Notes under the pieces: generated by a model
What the model was told of the DNA's origin: nothing
The model's database searches: none
The model's input: only the letters and a program-made list of their open reading frames with translations
Part shown: piece after piece, positions 52,328-61,068 of the stretch
Position numbering within the stretch: position 1 is the stretch's first letter
Layout of the letters: each line of letters begins with the position of its first letter
Made by a program: the position numbers and the translations under genes
From: Deltaproteobacteria bacterium
GTDB lineage: Bacteria; Myxococcota; JACRCW01
Assembly: GCA_016218805.1 (NCBI GenBank)
Contig: JACRCW010000035.1
Location: 1 to 64,000, forward strand
Reading direction: 5' to 3'
DNA length: 64,000 bases

Positions 52328-53083
52328 ATGAACGCTCCCGTCATCCTTCCGCACGACGACACCGGCGCTGGCGATCCGCTCCTGCTGGTGCACGCCTTCC
52401 CGCTGGACGCACGGATGTGGGAGGCGCAGCGCGCCGGCCTGGGCGGCCGCTGGCGCGTGGTCACGCCGGACCTGCGGGGCTTTGGCCGGTCCGCCGGTCT
52501 GCCCGGCACCACGCAACTGGCGGACCACGCGCGGGACGTGCTGGCGCTGCTGGACCACCTGGGGCTGCCGTCTGCCACCGTGGGCGGATGCTCCATGGGC
52601 GGGTACGTGGCGCTGGCGGTGGCCGCGCTGGCGCCGCAGCGCGTGAAGCGGTTGCTGCTGGTGGACACGCGGGCAGGGGCGGACACGCCGGAGGGCCGCG
52701 CCGCGCGCGCGGGCTCACTCAAGCTCGTGGCGGAGCAAGGCGTGGGGGCGCTGCTGGAGGGCATGTTGCCCAAGCTGGTGCGGCCGGGCAGCCCCGCCAC
52801 GGACACGGTGCGCGCGCTGGGCAGCGCGCAGGACGCACGCGGTGTTTCCAACGCCATTGCCATGCTGCGGGACCGTCCTGACCAGACGGGGAATCTGGCC
52901 GCGCTGTCCATGCCCGCGCTGCTGCTGGTGGGCGCGGAGGACACGCTCACGCCGCCCCTGGAGAGCGAGCGCATGGCCGCGCTGCTCCCGCACGCCACCC
53001 TCCGCATCATCCCGGGTTGCGGGCACCTGTCCCCCCTGGAGGCTCCGGACGCGTTCAACCGCGCCGTTTCCGCCTGGGTGTGA
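52328..53083 (+). CDS. Alpha/beta-hydrolase
   Basis: 251 residues; TGGAGG precedes the ATG. Catalytic triad: nucleophile Ser89 in GGCSMGG, Asp in GAEDTLTPP (about residue 204), His in GCGHLSP (about residue 232), with oxyanion motif VHAFPLD. It resembles 3-oxoadipate enol-lactonase and haloperoxidase-type hydrolases; the substrate is unknown. It is likely cytosolic, with no signal peptide. Confidence 0.88.
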   Translation: MNAPVILPHDDTGAGDPLLLVHAFPLDARMWEAQRAGLGGRWRVVTPDLRGFGRSAGLPGTTQLADHARDVLALLDHLGLPSATVGGCSMGGYVALAVAALAPQRVKRLLLVDTRAGADTPEGRAARAGSLKLVAEQGVGALLEGMLPKLVRPGSPATDTVRALGSAQDARGVSNAIAMLRDRPDQTGNLAALSMPALLLVGAEDTLTPPLESERMAALLPHATLRIIPGCGHLSPLEAPDAFNRAVSAWV

Positions 53084-53316
53084 GGCACCGGTGGTCACTG
53101 TGGGCCGCGCCCCACGGCGTGGTCACGCCGTTTCACGTCGCCATGGCGGCGCTGTCAGTGCGCTGCGGCCGTGTGGGTCCCGCTCACCCCGGCCCGGGCC
53201 ACCGTTTCTGCAGCCCGGCACCCCCCGCGTGTGACGGGCGTCATCTCCGTGCACGCCTTGGCAGGCGCGGTGCACTGACGGGCGGAGGTCCCACGCGGGA
53301 CCACACGGAGCGGCAC

Positions 53317-53838
53317 ATGGGATCGCAGAACCTCGGATGGAATGACGCGTTCACCATCGGCAGCGGGTACATCCGCTCCGGGGTGACCTCCATGGCCCAC
53401 GACCAAGCGCCCAGCCCGGCCCCGGTGGCCGAGTTGACGCGGTTCGACCCGCGCGAAGACCACCCGGAGGCCGTGCTGGTGGCGCCGCCGTCCGACTCCC
53501 GCAACTGGCTGGCGCTGGCGCTGTGGGACGCGGGGGTGGAGGTCAGCGTGTTCTCCACGCCGGCAGACGCGGAGGGCACCATGTCCGCGGGGCGCGTGGA
53601 CCTCGTCGTGCTGGATGCGTCCCTGGGCCCTGCGTTCGCCGTGCAGGTGGCCGCTTGGCTGCGGTCCACCGGTCGCGGACACGTGCGCATCCTCGTGGTG
53701 GGCGACCAGGACCCGGTGGCGCGCCAGGCCATGCTGGCCGGCGGGGTGACGTGGACCGCGCCGCGCCCTACCGATCACCATGCGTTTGCCCGGCAGCTGT
53801 CCCTGGCACTGGGCTCACGGGTGCGCGCGCCGGCGTGA
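53317..53838 (+). CDS. Degenerate response-regulator receiver protein
   Basis: 173 residues from the ATG at 53317. An N-terminal extension of about 45 residues leads to a CheY-like fold: EAVLVAPPSDS (strand 1, acidic pair missing), RVDLVVLDASLG (Asp100 at the phosphoacceptor site), VRILVVGDQDPVARQAMLAG, then TWTAPRPTDHHAF, where the conserved Lys is missing. No output domain follows. It may bind partners without phosphorylation. No kinase is next to it. Confidence 0.6.
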   Translation: MGSQNLGWNDAFTIGSGYIRSGVTSMAHDQAPSPAPVAELTRFDPREDHPEAVLVAPPSDSRNWLALALWDAGVEVSVFSTPADAEGTMSAGRVDLVVLDASLGPAFAVQVAAWLRSTGRGHVRILVVGDQDPVARQAMLAGGVTWTAPRPTDHHAFARQLSLALGSRVRAPA

Positions 53839-53887
53839 GGACAGACCTTCCATCAGCAGGGTCAGCACGTGGCGCAGTGGCGCCCGC

Positions 53888-54334
53888 TCAACCCACCGCT
53901 TTCTTCAAAAGCGCGACAATCCGCGCCACTTCGGCGGGACCCAGGCGCTTGAGCGCAAAGGACGTGGGCCACATCGCGCCGTCGTCAATGTTGGCCGAGT
54001 CACTGAAGCCCAACGTGGCATAACGGGACTTGAACTTGCTGGCGTCCTGGAAGAAGCAGACCACCTTGTCATCCCGGTTGGCATAGGCGGGCATCCCGTA
54101 CCACGTCTTGGGGGACAGCTCCGGCGCGGTGGCCCGGATGAGCGCGTGCAGGCGCGTGGCCAGGGCACGGTCCGGTTCGGGCATCGCCGCCACCTTGGCC
54201 AGCAGGTCCCCCTCCCCGTCCGCCTTGCCGCGCTTCATCTCCCTGGCGCGGTCCCGCATCGCGGCGCGCTCGTCGGCGGTGAAGCGTTTGGCACCCTTGT
54301 CAATGGACTTCTTCGCTGGCTTCTTCGCGCCCAT
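53888..54334 (-). CDS. DUF1801 domain protein
   Basis: 148 residues from the ATG at 54334. After a Lys-rich N terminus ([17 protein letters not shown]) the DUF1801 fold follows: [40 protein letters not shown], ending with [23 protein letters not shown]. The YdhG/Fra-like fold has been linked to iron-chaperone or binding functions, but the biochemical role is unsettled. It ends 49 bp past the receiver protein stop (convergent). Confidence 0.85.
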   Translation of the reverse strand: MGAKKPAKKSIDKGAKRFTADERAAMRDRAREMKRGKADGEGDLLAKVAAMPEPDRALATRLHALIRATAPELSPKTWYGMPAYANRDDKVVCFFQDASKFKSRYATLGFSDSANIDDGAMWPTSFALKRLGPAEVARIVALLKKAVG

Positions 54335-54430
54335 GTGAACCTCCGCCGTGTGGCCGGTCCGTCGGCGGGCAAGGGATAACCGGCGACAGCGGTCCGTGCA
54401 CAACGACACCGCCCGCGCGAGGAGCCGCAC

Positions 54431-55366
54431 TCACCCGGCGGCCGGCTGGTCCATCATGGCGTCGTCGCCGGACGAGTCATCGGGTTGCTCCATCCACCAC
54501 GTCAGCGCAGCGGCCAACGGCCAGCGCAACCCCAGCATGGCCAGCACGGCCGCGGGTGTTGCCAGCGTGCAGGCCGTCCCGGCGAGCAGCGCCCACCCGG
54601 CCCACTCGGCCTCGGTCATCCCGAGCACGGGCGCCGTAAGCCCCAGCTCCGGCGGCGAGCACACCAGACAGCAACCGACGGATTGCCAGGCGCAGATCCA
54701 CCACATGGCGCCCGATTGGCACACGACCGCGGGCAGACCGGCCAGCGCCTGGACGCCGAGGCGGGCCAGCCACGCCGTGCGCCGCCGTGGCCGGTCCGCG
54801 TGGAACAGCCGGCGCGCCCCGGTATCCGCCGCCGCCGCCACGGCGAGACCGGAGACGGGCCACGCGACAAGGTCCACGATCAGCGGCAACGGCAGCAACG
54901 CGAAGGCGACGCCGGGGAGGCCGTAATAGAGGATGGCGTCCGGCAGGGCCGAGCCGCGCGGAACCATGGGGGCCTGGCTTGCCAGCAGCGCGAGCACGCC
55001 CACGGAGGAACACGCGCCACACAGGCATGCGTGCGCGATGAGCGCGTCCACATGGGCAGCGAGCACGAACGCACCGGCCGCCTGCGCCAGCGGCCACCAC
55101 TCCGGCACCACGGCGTGCCGCGGCACGGTCTCGCGGCGCGCTGGCGGGTCCGGCAGCGACGCGGGAATCAGGATCAGCGGCGGTCTGCCGGCAAAGGCGG
55201 GCAATACCGCACCCGGCGCCGACGCTGCCGGTTCGCTTGCCGGGAGCCGGGGTGTCTCGTCAACGTGAACCGCGCCCACCGGTGGCAGGGCCGGCGGCCC
55301 TGGGGTCTCCGCCGCACCGGGTTGGAGTTGCACGACGAGGACCAAGACCCGCCACGCGCTCTCCAT
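54431..55366 (-). CDS. Unknown polytopic membrane protein with Cys-rich loops
   Basis: 311 residues from the ATG at 55366 (GGGAG seven bases upstream; GTG at 55372 is an alternative). A Pro-rich N-terminal segment is followed by about five hydrophobic helices (AAHVDALIAHACLCGACS, ILYYGLPGVAFALLPLPLIV, WAGWALLAGTACTL). Cys appear as CLCGAC and WICAWQSVGCCLVC. I do not recognise the family. It is divergent from the lipoprotein at 55517; a hairpin lies between the two genes. Confidence 0.6.
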   Translation of the reverse strand: MESAWRVLVLVVQLQPGAAETPGPPALPPVGAVHVDETPRLPASEPAASAPGAVLPAFAGRPPLILIPASLPDPPARRETVPRHAVVPEWWPLAQAAGAFVLAAHVDALIAHACLCGACSSVGVLALLASQAPMVPRGSALPDAILYYGLPGVAFALLPLPLIVDLVAWPVSGLAVAAAADTGARRLFHADRPRRRTAWLARLGVQALAGLPAVVCQSGAMWWICAWQSVGCCLVCSPPELGLTAPVLGMTEAEWAGWALLAGTACTLATPAAVLAMLGLRWPLAAALTWWMEQPDDSSGDDAMMDQPAAG

Positions 55367-55434
55367 GACCACGCTCCCGTCGCCTCATGCCAGCATTTCC
55401 CATCCAGCCTGCGTAGTCCCTGCCGCGCCGGCCT

Positions 55435-55454
55435 GCCATGCGCAGAAGCATGGC
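55435..55454. promoter_or_regulatory. Perfect 7-bp inverted repeat in divergent intergenic region
   Basis: GCCATGC (55435-55441) and GCATGGC (55448-55454), with a six-base centre, form a perfect palindrome midway between the starts of the membrane protein (minus, 55366) and lipoprotein (plus, 55517). Either a regulator-binding site or an mRNA hairpin. No promoter elements could be placed with confidence. Confidence 0.45.
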
Positions 55455-55516
55455 GACGCCGCGGGGCGCCAGCTAGGTATTTGGCGCGTTTGGTGAGCCG
55501 GGATGGGGACACCACG

Positions 55517-56602
55517 ATGACGACTCCGGCGGGTTTGCCTGCTTTTCGGATGTCCTGGGCGGCCCCGCTGCTGTCCGCGGCGCTCCTTGCGTGCCATGGG
55601 CCGCCTTCCCACATTGACCCCCAGGGGGACGCGTACATTTCCGGCATCATTGAAACGGTAGAGGGGACGCCTTGGGCGGGCGGGACGGTGTCGCTGGACG
55701 TGCCCAGGGGCTCGTCGTGCTGGCCTGATTGTCCGCCCCACGGCCCCATGGTCACCACCACCGACCAGAACGGCGTCTACCGGTTCACGGTCAGCGGCGC
55801 CGCGGTCCAGGACGACGCGGGGTACGCCGTCGGGGTGTCATTGCACGCCAGCACGCCGGCGCGCTCCGGTGCGGGGACCCTCACGCTGGGGACGGGGTTC
55901 TACCCGGTGAACACGACAACTTCGCTCCCCACGGCGCGGTTCTGGGACCCCGTGCTGCGGGTGGAGGAGGACGCCGAGGCAATCACGCTCCGCTTTGACC
56001 AGGCGACACCCCCGCCCGGCGGGTCCGGGCCGGCCTACCGTTTCAGCGCGTCGCGGGGGACGGGAGAGGCGACGTGGAGCCAGGCGGTGTCACCGGGAAC
56101 CCGCCTGGACACGCGGATCTTCGAGGATGTGACGTCGCACGTGGCAGTGTCCGCCCGGTGGGGGAAGGACGGGTTTGCTTTCTCCCTGACGGGCGCGGGG
56201 ACGCAGTACGTGGGTACGCGCGGTGCGCCGCCGTCCCGTGGGGCCGCCTGCAAGTGGAAGTCCGGCCTCACGCGGGAGGCTCCGCAGCCGTGTCCCGTGA
56301 CCGACGGCGCGTTCAGCACCGCGCGTGAGCACGACCCCCATGACGACGTTGATTGGGTCGCGGTCGACCTGGGAGACGTGCGGCCGCTCCACCTGCTCGT
56401 CGCACGGGGCGGCGCGGGTCAATCCGCACAGGCGTCGCTGGACGGGATCCTGTGGCTCCCGGTGCCGGGTGCGTGGTCCGATGACGGCGAGGACGCGAAC
56501 GGCGTGTTCACGCCGTACTGGCCCGTGCCCGCGCGCCACGTGCGGCTGGGAGGCTCCCTGGGCTCCGCCCTGCCGGTGCCGCGGGAACTCTCCATCTGGT
56601 AG
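55517..56602 (+). CDS. Lipoprotein with carboxypeptidase-regulatory-like and discoidin-like domains
   Basis: 361 residues from the ATG at 55517 (an ATG at 55550 is also in frame). The lipobox is SAALLAC. Residues about 40-140 look like a CarboxypepD_reg (transthyretin-like) domain (YISGIIETVEGTPWAGGTVSL). The C-terminal region (about 240-361) has a discoidin/F5-8-like pattern (DWVAVDLGDVRPLHLLVAR; QASLDGILWLPVPG; ARHVRLGGSLG), suggesting carbohydrate or surface binding. Family named by pattern only; no catalytic site seen. Confidence 0.72.
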   Translation: MTTPAGLPAFRMSWAAPLLSAALLACHGPPSHIDPQGDAYISGIIETVEGTPWAGGTVSLDVPRGSSCWPDCPPHGPMVTTTDQNGVYRFTVSGAAVQDDAGYAVGVSLHASTPARSGAGTLTLGTGFYPVNTTTSLPTARFWDPVLRVEEDAEAITLRFDQATPPPGGSGPAYRFSASRGTGEATWSQAVSPGTRLDTRIFEDVTSHVAVSARWGKDGFAFSLTGAGTQYVGTRGAPPSRGAACKWKSGLTREAPQPCPVTDGAFSTAREHDPHDDVDWVAVDLGDVRPLHLLVARGGAGQSAQASLDGILWLPVPGAWSDDGEDANGVFTPYWPVPARHVRLGGSLGSALPVPRELSIW

Positions 56603-56762
56603 TGGGCTGGACTCCGTCGGCAACTTGGTGCGCGGTGGCTTCTGATCCTGTGCCACTGGATTGGTCTGTCGACGGGAAACGTCTGGTAGCCGCCTTGTGC
56701 CCACTGCGGCGGGTGCTGGCGAGTTGCTCAGCTTGTTCCACACCGCAACGAACCACCCGCCC

Positions 56763-57392
56763 TTACAACGTCACCAGGCCCAGCTTCAGCGCGCGCGCCA
56801 CCGCTTCGCTGCGCCGCGCCACGCCCAGCTTCCCCAGCACGCTGACGACGTGAAACTTCGCCGTGTGTTCGCTGATGGCCAGGCGCGCGCCGATGGCGCG
56901 GTTGGACATTCCCTCCACCAGCAGTTCCAGCACTTCGCGTTCACGCGCGGTCAGCTCCTCCGCAGCTTCCCCGTCCGGCGCCGTGCGCCGCGGAACCAGC
57001 GCCGCCAGCACGTCCGGTTCCAACACCGCCAACCCCGACGTCACCGCGCGCAGCGCCGCCAGCACCGCCACCGTGTCCGCATCCCGGTACACCACCCCGC
57101 GCGCACCGCCCTGCCCCACGCCGCGCCCCACAATGTCGTCCTCCACCAGCGCCACCACCGGCGGGCTCTCGCCCACGGAGGTCAGTTCCGCGCCGTCACC
57201 CCCCGCGCCCACGTCCCACAGCACCACGTCCGGGGCACAACGCGCCACCGCCCCCGGAAGGGACGCCGGCCCGGCCGCTTCGCCGACGATGGAGACCGCT
57301 TCCTCTCCCAGCCGGGCCACCAGCCCCGCGCGCGCCAGCGGGTCCCGCCCGACGAGCAAGACCCGCAGCGGAGGGACGGCCTGTGCGCGCAT
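56763..57392 (-). CDS. LuxR-type response regulator with atypical receiver
   Basis: 209 residues. The receiver has GRDPLARAGL (D17) and the phosphoacceptor Asp60 in DVVLWDVG. The conserved Thr/Ser position reads ALVEDD, and the Lys of the usual Y-x-x-K is Arg (VVYRDAD). The C-terminal GerE/LuxR helix-turn-helix is complete: LTAREREVLELLVEGMSNRAIGARLAISEHTAKFHV. It should bind DNA. Lack of the Thr and Lys suggests reduced or altered phosphorylation switching. No sensor kinase is next to it. Confidence 0.85.
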   Translation of the reverse strand: MRAQAVPPLRVLLVGRDPLARAGLVARLGEEAVSIVGEAAGPASLPGAVARCAPDVVLWDVGAGGDGAELTSVGESPPVVALVEDDIVGRGVGQGGARGVVYRDADTVAVLAALRAVTSGLAVLEPDVLAALVPRRTAPDGEAAEELTAREREVLELLVEGMSNRAIGARLAISEHTAKFHVVSVLGKLGVARRSEAVARALKLGLVTL

Positions 57393-57457
57393 GATGGGTG
57401 CAATCTATGGAACGCGTGCGCCGGGGCAACCGCGGCGCGCGCTCCCGGCGGCCCTAC

Positions 57458-58102
57458 CTACCTAACACGCGCCACCAGGCGCTCCAGATCCCGCGCGGAC
57501 AGGCTCACGCGGATTGACTCGCCGCGCGGGCCCACCGCTTCCACGCGGGCACCCTCCACGCCTGCCTTGCGCAACGCCGCCTGCGCTGCCCGTGCCGCGC
57601 GGCGCGCTTGCACCCGCGCTTGGCTCGCGCGCGTGATGCGCTCGCCGCGCAGCTCCCGCGTGAGGTCAGACAGTTCTCGCACTGTGACAGACTCCAGGCT
57701 GCGCCCCCTGACCTTCCCGGACTCCAGCAGCGCCGCCAGACCGCCGGGCGCCTTGGACACCTGCGCCAGCCGCGTCAGCGCGTAGGACTTCTCCGGGCCC
57801 AACTTCACCGCCGCCTCACGTGGCACCAGTGTGGCCACCGCAATGAGCTTGTTGGCCTGCGCCTGGCTCATCAGGCGCCGCCGCTCCAGCATCTGTTCAA
57901 ATGACCGGTACCCCAGCGCCGTGTACAGGCGGTTGTTGTTCAACTCCGTTAACGCCGTGCCAATCTCAAAGAACGCGTCCGTGATGAGCCCCATGTTCCG
58001 CTGCACATGCAACAACAGTTCTTCCGCGTGCGCCCGGTCCTGCGCGTGCTCCTGCAGCGCGGCGGCGGGCAGGTGGACCAACTCGTTGCCGGTCTTTGTC
58101 AT
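57458..58102 (-). CDS. Unknown helical protein, possible ParB-N/DUF3102-like DNA-associated factor
   Basis: 214 residues from the ATG at 58102. It is all-helical with FFEIGTALTELNNNRLYTALGYRSFEQML, QAQANKLIAVATLV and SYALTRLAQVSKAPGG, and a basic Ala/Arg-rich C-terminal helix (RVQARRAARAAQAALRKAG). The first block resembles helical elements of phage/plasmid proteins (DUF3102-like or KorB-like). A perfect palindrome sits right upstream, so autoregulation is plausible. No firm family. Confidence 0.6.
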   Translation of the reverse strand: MTKTGNELVHLPAAALQEHAQDRAHAEELLLHVQRNMGLITDAFFEIGTALTELNNNRLYTALGYRSFEQMLERRRLMSQAQANKLIAVATLVPREAAVKLGPEKSYALTRLAQVSKAPGGLAALLESGKVRGRSLESVTVRELSDLTRELRGERITRASQARVQARRAARAAQAALRKAGVEGARVEAVGPRGESIRVSLSARDLERLVARVR

Positions 58103-58116
58103 GGGTGCACGGTGAC

Positions 58117-58153
58117 CAACAGTGGGCTGGGTGTCAAGCAACAGTGACTGTTG
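58117..58153. promoter_or_regulatory. 15-bp perfect palindrome CAACAGTGACTGTTG plus upstream half-site
   Basis: CAACAGT-G-ACTGTTG (58139-58153) is a perfect palindrome. A further CAACAGT half-site lies at 58117-58123, starting exactly 22 bp before it (two helical turns). This lies between the divergent genes starting at 58102 (minus) and 58230 (plus). The spacing is what one expects of a cooperative repressor site. The natural candidate is the protein encoded at 57458-58102. Confidence 0.65.
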
Positions 58154-58229
58154 GCTGGCCGCCGCCCGGTTCGGCCGCGTGCGGTGCCGGGTGGCTGCCG
58201 GGGCATTGCCAGCTGCTACCCTGCGGCGG

Positions 58230-59132
58230 ATGAGCAACCTGCGTAACCCTCCCGCCTCACCCGCCGCGGCAATGTCCCAGGCTCCCCGGCCAATCAGGGT
58301 CACGCTCCCGAAGGCGCGGCGCACGGCGCGTGCGGCGCAGATCTACGTCCAAGACGATCACCTCTACGGAGTCCCCGGCCTGCATGACCGCGGGCTCCTC
58401 GTTGGGAAGGGCCGGGTGGAGGTGGAGGGGTGCCAGTACCGGCGGGGGGCGTTGTGGACCGTGAGCCATTCCGCCATGGCGGCGTCCATCGCCCGCTTTG
58501 AGGACCTCTGCCGCGCGCGCGAATTCGCGGCGCTGCTCTGCCGTCTGGGACGCTTTGACCTGCAGTGGAAGACGGTGCACGGCAACAGCGAAACCCTCTG
58601 CCATCACGAGTTGGACAAGCCGTTTGTCGAACGCAGGAGACTGCAGATGGGGCGCGGACCCGTCACGGTTCCGTCCGACCTCTGCGGTGTATTCATACCG
58701 GACCCGGAGGGCGGCCTCCTCGTCGTCCGACGACACCCGACCGGCGAAATGGCCGTTTCCTTGGGGGTGGGCATGGGGGCCGGGGTCCTCGCGGCTGTCG
58801 CGGGTCCGCCCTGGCCGGAGGCGGGTGTCGCCCTGGTCGGGCTTTCGGCGCTGTTGGCGGCAAACTCCGCCATGTTGTTGATGAGGACGCTCAACCAGCC
58901 GCAGTATCGCATTCACCGCGGTGGCGTGTCCGCGTGTTCCCCGCACATGACCGGCCTGTGGCACCTTCCCGCCCGCAGCATTGAGAGCGTGTTTGTCGAG
59001 GGAAACTGTATCCAGCTCATTGGCGACGGGTGGGTGCGTACCCTACCGATCGGCGTCTTTGCCGGGGCTGGCCGGATCATGCCGTTGGTTGCCGCGGCTC
59101 TGTGCGGGCAGCAGTTTGAACCCGGCCCATGA
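58230..59132 (+). CDS. Unknown membrane-associated protein
   Basis: 300 residues from the ATG at 58230. A polar N-terminal domain (VYV-type strands such as QIYVQDDHLYGVPGLHDRG; SIARFEDLCRAREFAALL) is followed by two adjacent hydrophobic helices near residues 180-225 (VSLGVGMGAGVLAAVAG; VALVGLSALLAANSAMLL) and a C-terminal strand-rich domain (LWHLPARSIESVFVEGNCI). No family recognised; no signal peptide. It is divergent from the gene at 57458. Confidence 0.6.
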   Translation: MSNLRNPPASPAAAMSQAPRPIRVTLPKARRTARAAQIYVQDDHLYGVPGLHDRGLLVGKGRVEVEGCQYRRGALWTVSHSAMAASIARFEDLCRAREFAALLCRLGRFDLQWKTVHGNSETLCHHELDKPFVERRRLQMGRGPVTVPSDLCGVFIPDPEGGLLVVRRHPTGEMAVSLGVGMGAGVLAAVAGPPWPEAGVALVGLSALLAANSAMLLMRTLNQPQYRIHRGGVSACSPHMTGLWHLPARSIESVFVEGNCIQLIGDGWVRTLPIGVFAGAGRIMPLVAAALCGQQFEPGP

Positions 59133-59288
59133 CGTCACACGCCACGCCGTGCGCCGCCCAGCGCCCGTGGGATGCGCCGTCTGGCGGCCTGGTCTTGCCC
59201 CGGCGCCCGTCTGCCGTATTTGCACCCCCACCACCCGAGGGTTACGCCACGAACCGTGGCGCGTGGGGACGCGCCGGGAGGACGCACC

Positions 59289-61052
59289 GTGGAGATCAGC
59301 AACCAGCACCTGTTGGCGTGGGTGGAGGAAGTCCGGCGGCTGTGCAAGCCGGAGCAGGTCGTCATGTGCGACGGGAGCGAGGCGGAGCGGGAGCGGCTGG
59401 TCAAGGAGTGCGTTTCCGCCGGTGAGCTCATTGCACTCAACCAGGACAAGCTGCCGGGCTGCTACCTGCACCGCAGCGCGCCGCATGACGTGGCCCGCAC
59501 GGAGCAACTGACGTTTGTGTGCACGCCCACGCGCGCGGAGACCGGCACACTGGCCAACTGGATGTCCCCGGAGGACGCGCGCACCAAGCTCACCGCGTTG
59601 TACGACGGTGCCATGCGCGGCCGGGTCATGTACGTGATCCCGTTCCTGATGGGCCCGCCGGGCAGCACGTTCAGCAAGGTGGGCGTGGAGATCACGGACA
59701 GCCGCTACGTCGTGTTGAACATGCGCATCATGACGCGTGTGGGCGCGCCGGCGCTCCAGCACCTGGGGGATTCGGGTGATTTCACGCGCTGCCTGCACAG
59801 CCTGGGTGACCTGTCCCCGGAACGCCGCTTCATCTGCCACTTCCCGCAGGACAACACCGTGTGGTCCGTGGGGTCCGGCTACGGCGGCAACGCGCTGCTG
59901 GGCAAGAAGTGCATGGCGCTGCGCATCGCGTCGTACCTGGGGCGCAAGGAGGGCTGGCTGGCGGAGCACATGCTCGTGGTGGGCGTGCAGCGCCCGGATG
60001 GGAAGGTGCGCTACCTCACCGGTGCGTTCCCGTCAGCGTGCGGCAAGACCAACCTGGCCATGCTGGTGCCGCCGCAGAACTTTGCGGGCTGGAAGGTGTG
60101 GACCGTGGGGGATGACATTGCGTGGCTGCGCCCGGGCCCGGACGGGCGCCTGTGGGCGGTCAACCCGGAGGCCGGGTTCTTTGGCGTGGTGCCGGGTACG
60201 TCCTCCAAGACCAATCCCAACGCCATGGAAATGATTCGCCGCAATACCATCTACACCAACGTGGCGCTGCGCCCTGACGGCACCGTATGGTGGGAGGGCC
60301 ACGACGATCCGCCGCCGGAGCGCTGCCTGGACTGGCAGGGCCGCGAGTGGACCCCCGCGTCCAAGGAAAAGGCCGCGCATCCCAACTCGCGCTTTACCGT
60401 GTCCGCCACGCAATGCCGGTCCATCAGTCCCGAGTTTGACAACCCCCGCGGCGTGCCCATTGACGCCATCCTGTTCGGCGCGCGGCGGCGTGACACCATT
60501 CCGCTGGTATTTGAAGCCCGCAATTGGCAGCACGGGACGTTCCTGGGCGCCACGCTGACGTCGGAAACCACGGCCGCCGCCACCGGCGCGGTGGGCGTGC
60601 TGCGGCGTGACCCCATGGCCATGCTCCCGTTCCTGGGTTACGACGTGGGCGACTACTGGCAGAACTGGCTGGACGTGGGCAGCCGGCTCACCCGCCCGCC
60701 GCGCGTGTTCCGCGTGAACTGGTTCCGCACCGGCCCGGACGGCAACTTCCTGTGGCCCGGTTTTGGCGACAACATGCGCGTGCTCAAGTGGGTGATTGAC
60801 CGCTGCGACGACCGGGCCGCCGGCTCTGAGACCTGCATTGGCACCGTGCCCGCGCGCAACGCGCTGGACCGCCAGGGGCTGGACCTCAAGGACGCCGCTC
60901 TGGACGCGCTGCTGCGCGTGGACCCCGTGGAATGGAGCCAGGCCGTCTCCGCCCAGGCGGAGTTCCTGGTCAACGCGGGGGACCGCGTACCGCCCGCCAT
61001 CCGCGCGGAGCACGCCCGGCTGGCCGCCCGCGTCCGCGAAGCCCTGCCGTGA
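59289..61052 (+). CDS. pckG: Phosphoenolpyruvate carboxykinase (GTP)
   Basis: 587 residues from a GTG with GGGAGG upstream. It converts oxaloacetate and GTP to phosphoenolpyruvate, the first committed gluconeogenic step. The GTP-type P-loop carries the reactive Cys (SACGKTN; C251, K253). GFFGVVPGTSSKTNPNAM, EARNWQHGTF and FLWPGFGDNMRVLKWV are the other GTP-PEPCK blocks. It converges with maeB, 16 bp apart, so the two carbon-node enzymes share a short 3' region but are not cotranscribed. Confidence 0.95.
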   Translation: MEISNQHLLAWVEEVRRLCKPEQVVMCDGSEAERERLVKECVSAGELIALNQDKLPGCYLHRSAPHDVARTEQLTFVCTPTRAETGTLANWMSPEDARTKLTALYDGAMRGRVMYVIPFLMGPPGSTFSKVGVEITDSRYVVLNMRIMTRVGAPALQHLGDSGDFTRCLHSLGDLSPERRFICHFPQDNTVWSVGSGYGGNALLGKKCMALRIASYLGRKEGWLAEHMLVVGVQRPDGKVRYLTGAFPSACGKTNLAMLVPPQNFAGWKVWTVGDDIAWLRPGPDGRLWAVNPEAGFFGVVPGTSSKTNPNAMEMIRRNTIYTNVALRPDGTVWWEGHDDPPPERCLDWQGREWTPASKEKAAHPNSRFTVSATQCRSISPEFDNPRGVPIDAILFGARRRDTIPLVFEARNWQHGTFLGATLTSETTAAATGAVGVLRRDPMAMLPFLGYDVGDYWQNWLDVGSRLTRPPRVFRVNWFRTGPDGNFLWPGFGDNMRVLKWVIDRCDDRAAGSETCIGTVPARNALDRQGLDLKDAALDALLRVDPVEWSQAVSAQAEFLVNAGDRVPPAIRAEHARLAARVREALP

Positions 61053-61068
61053 CGCGGCCGGGTCTTCC

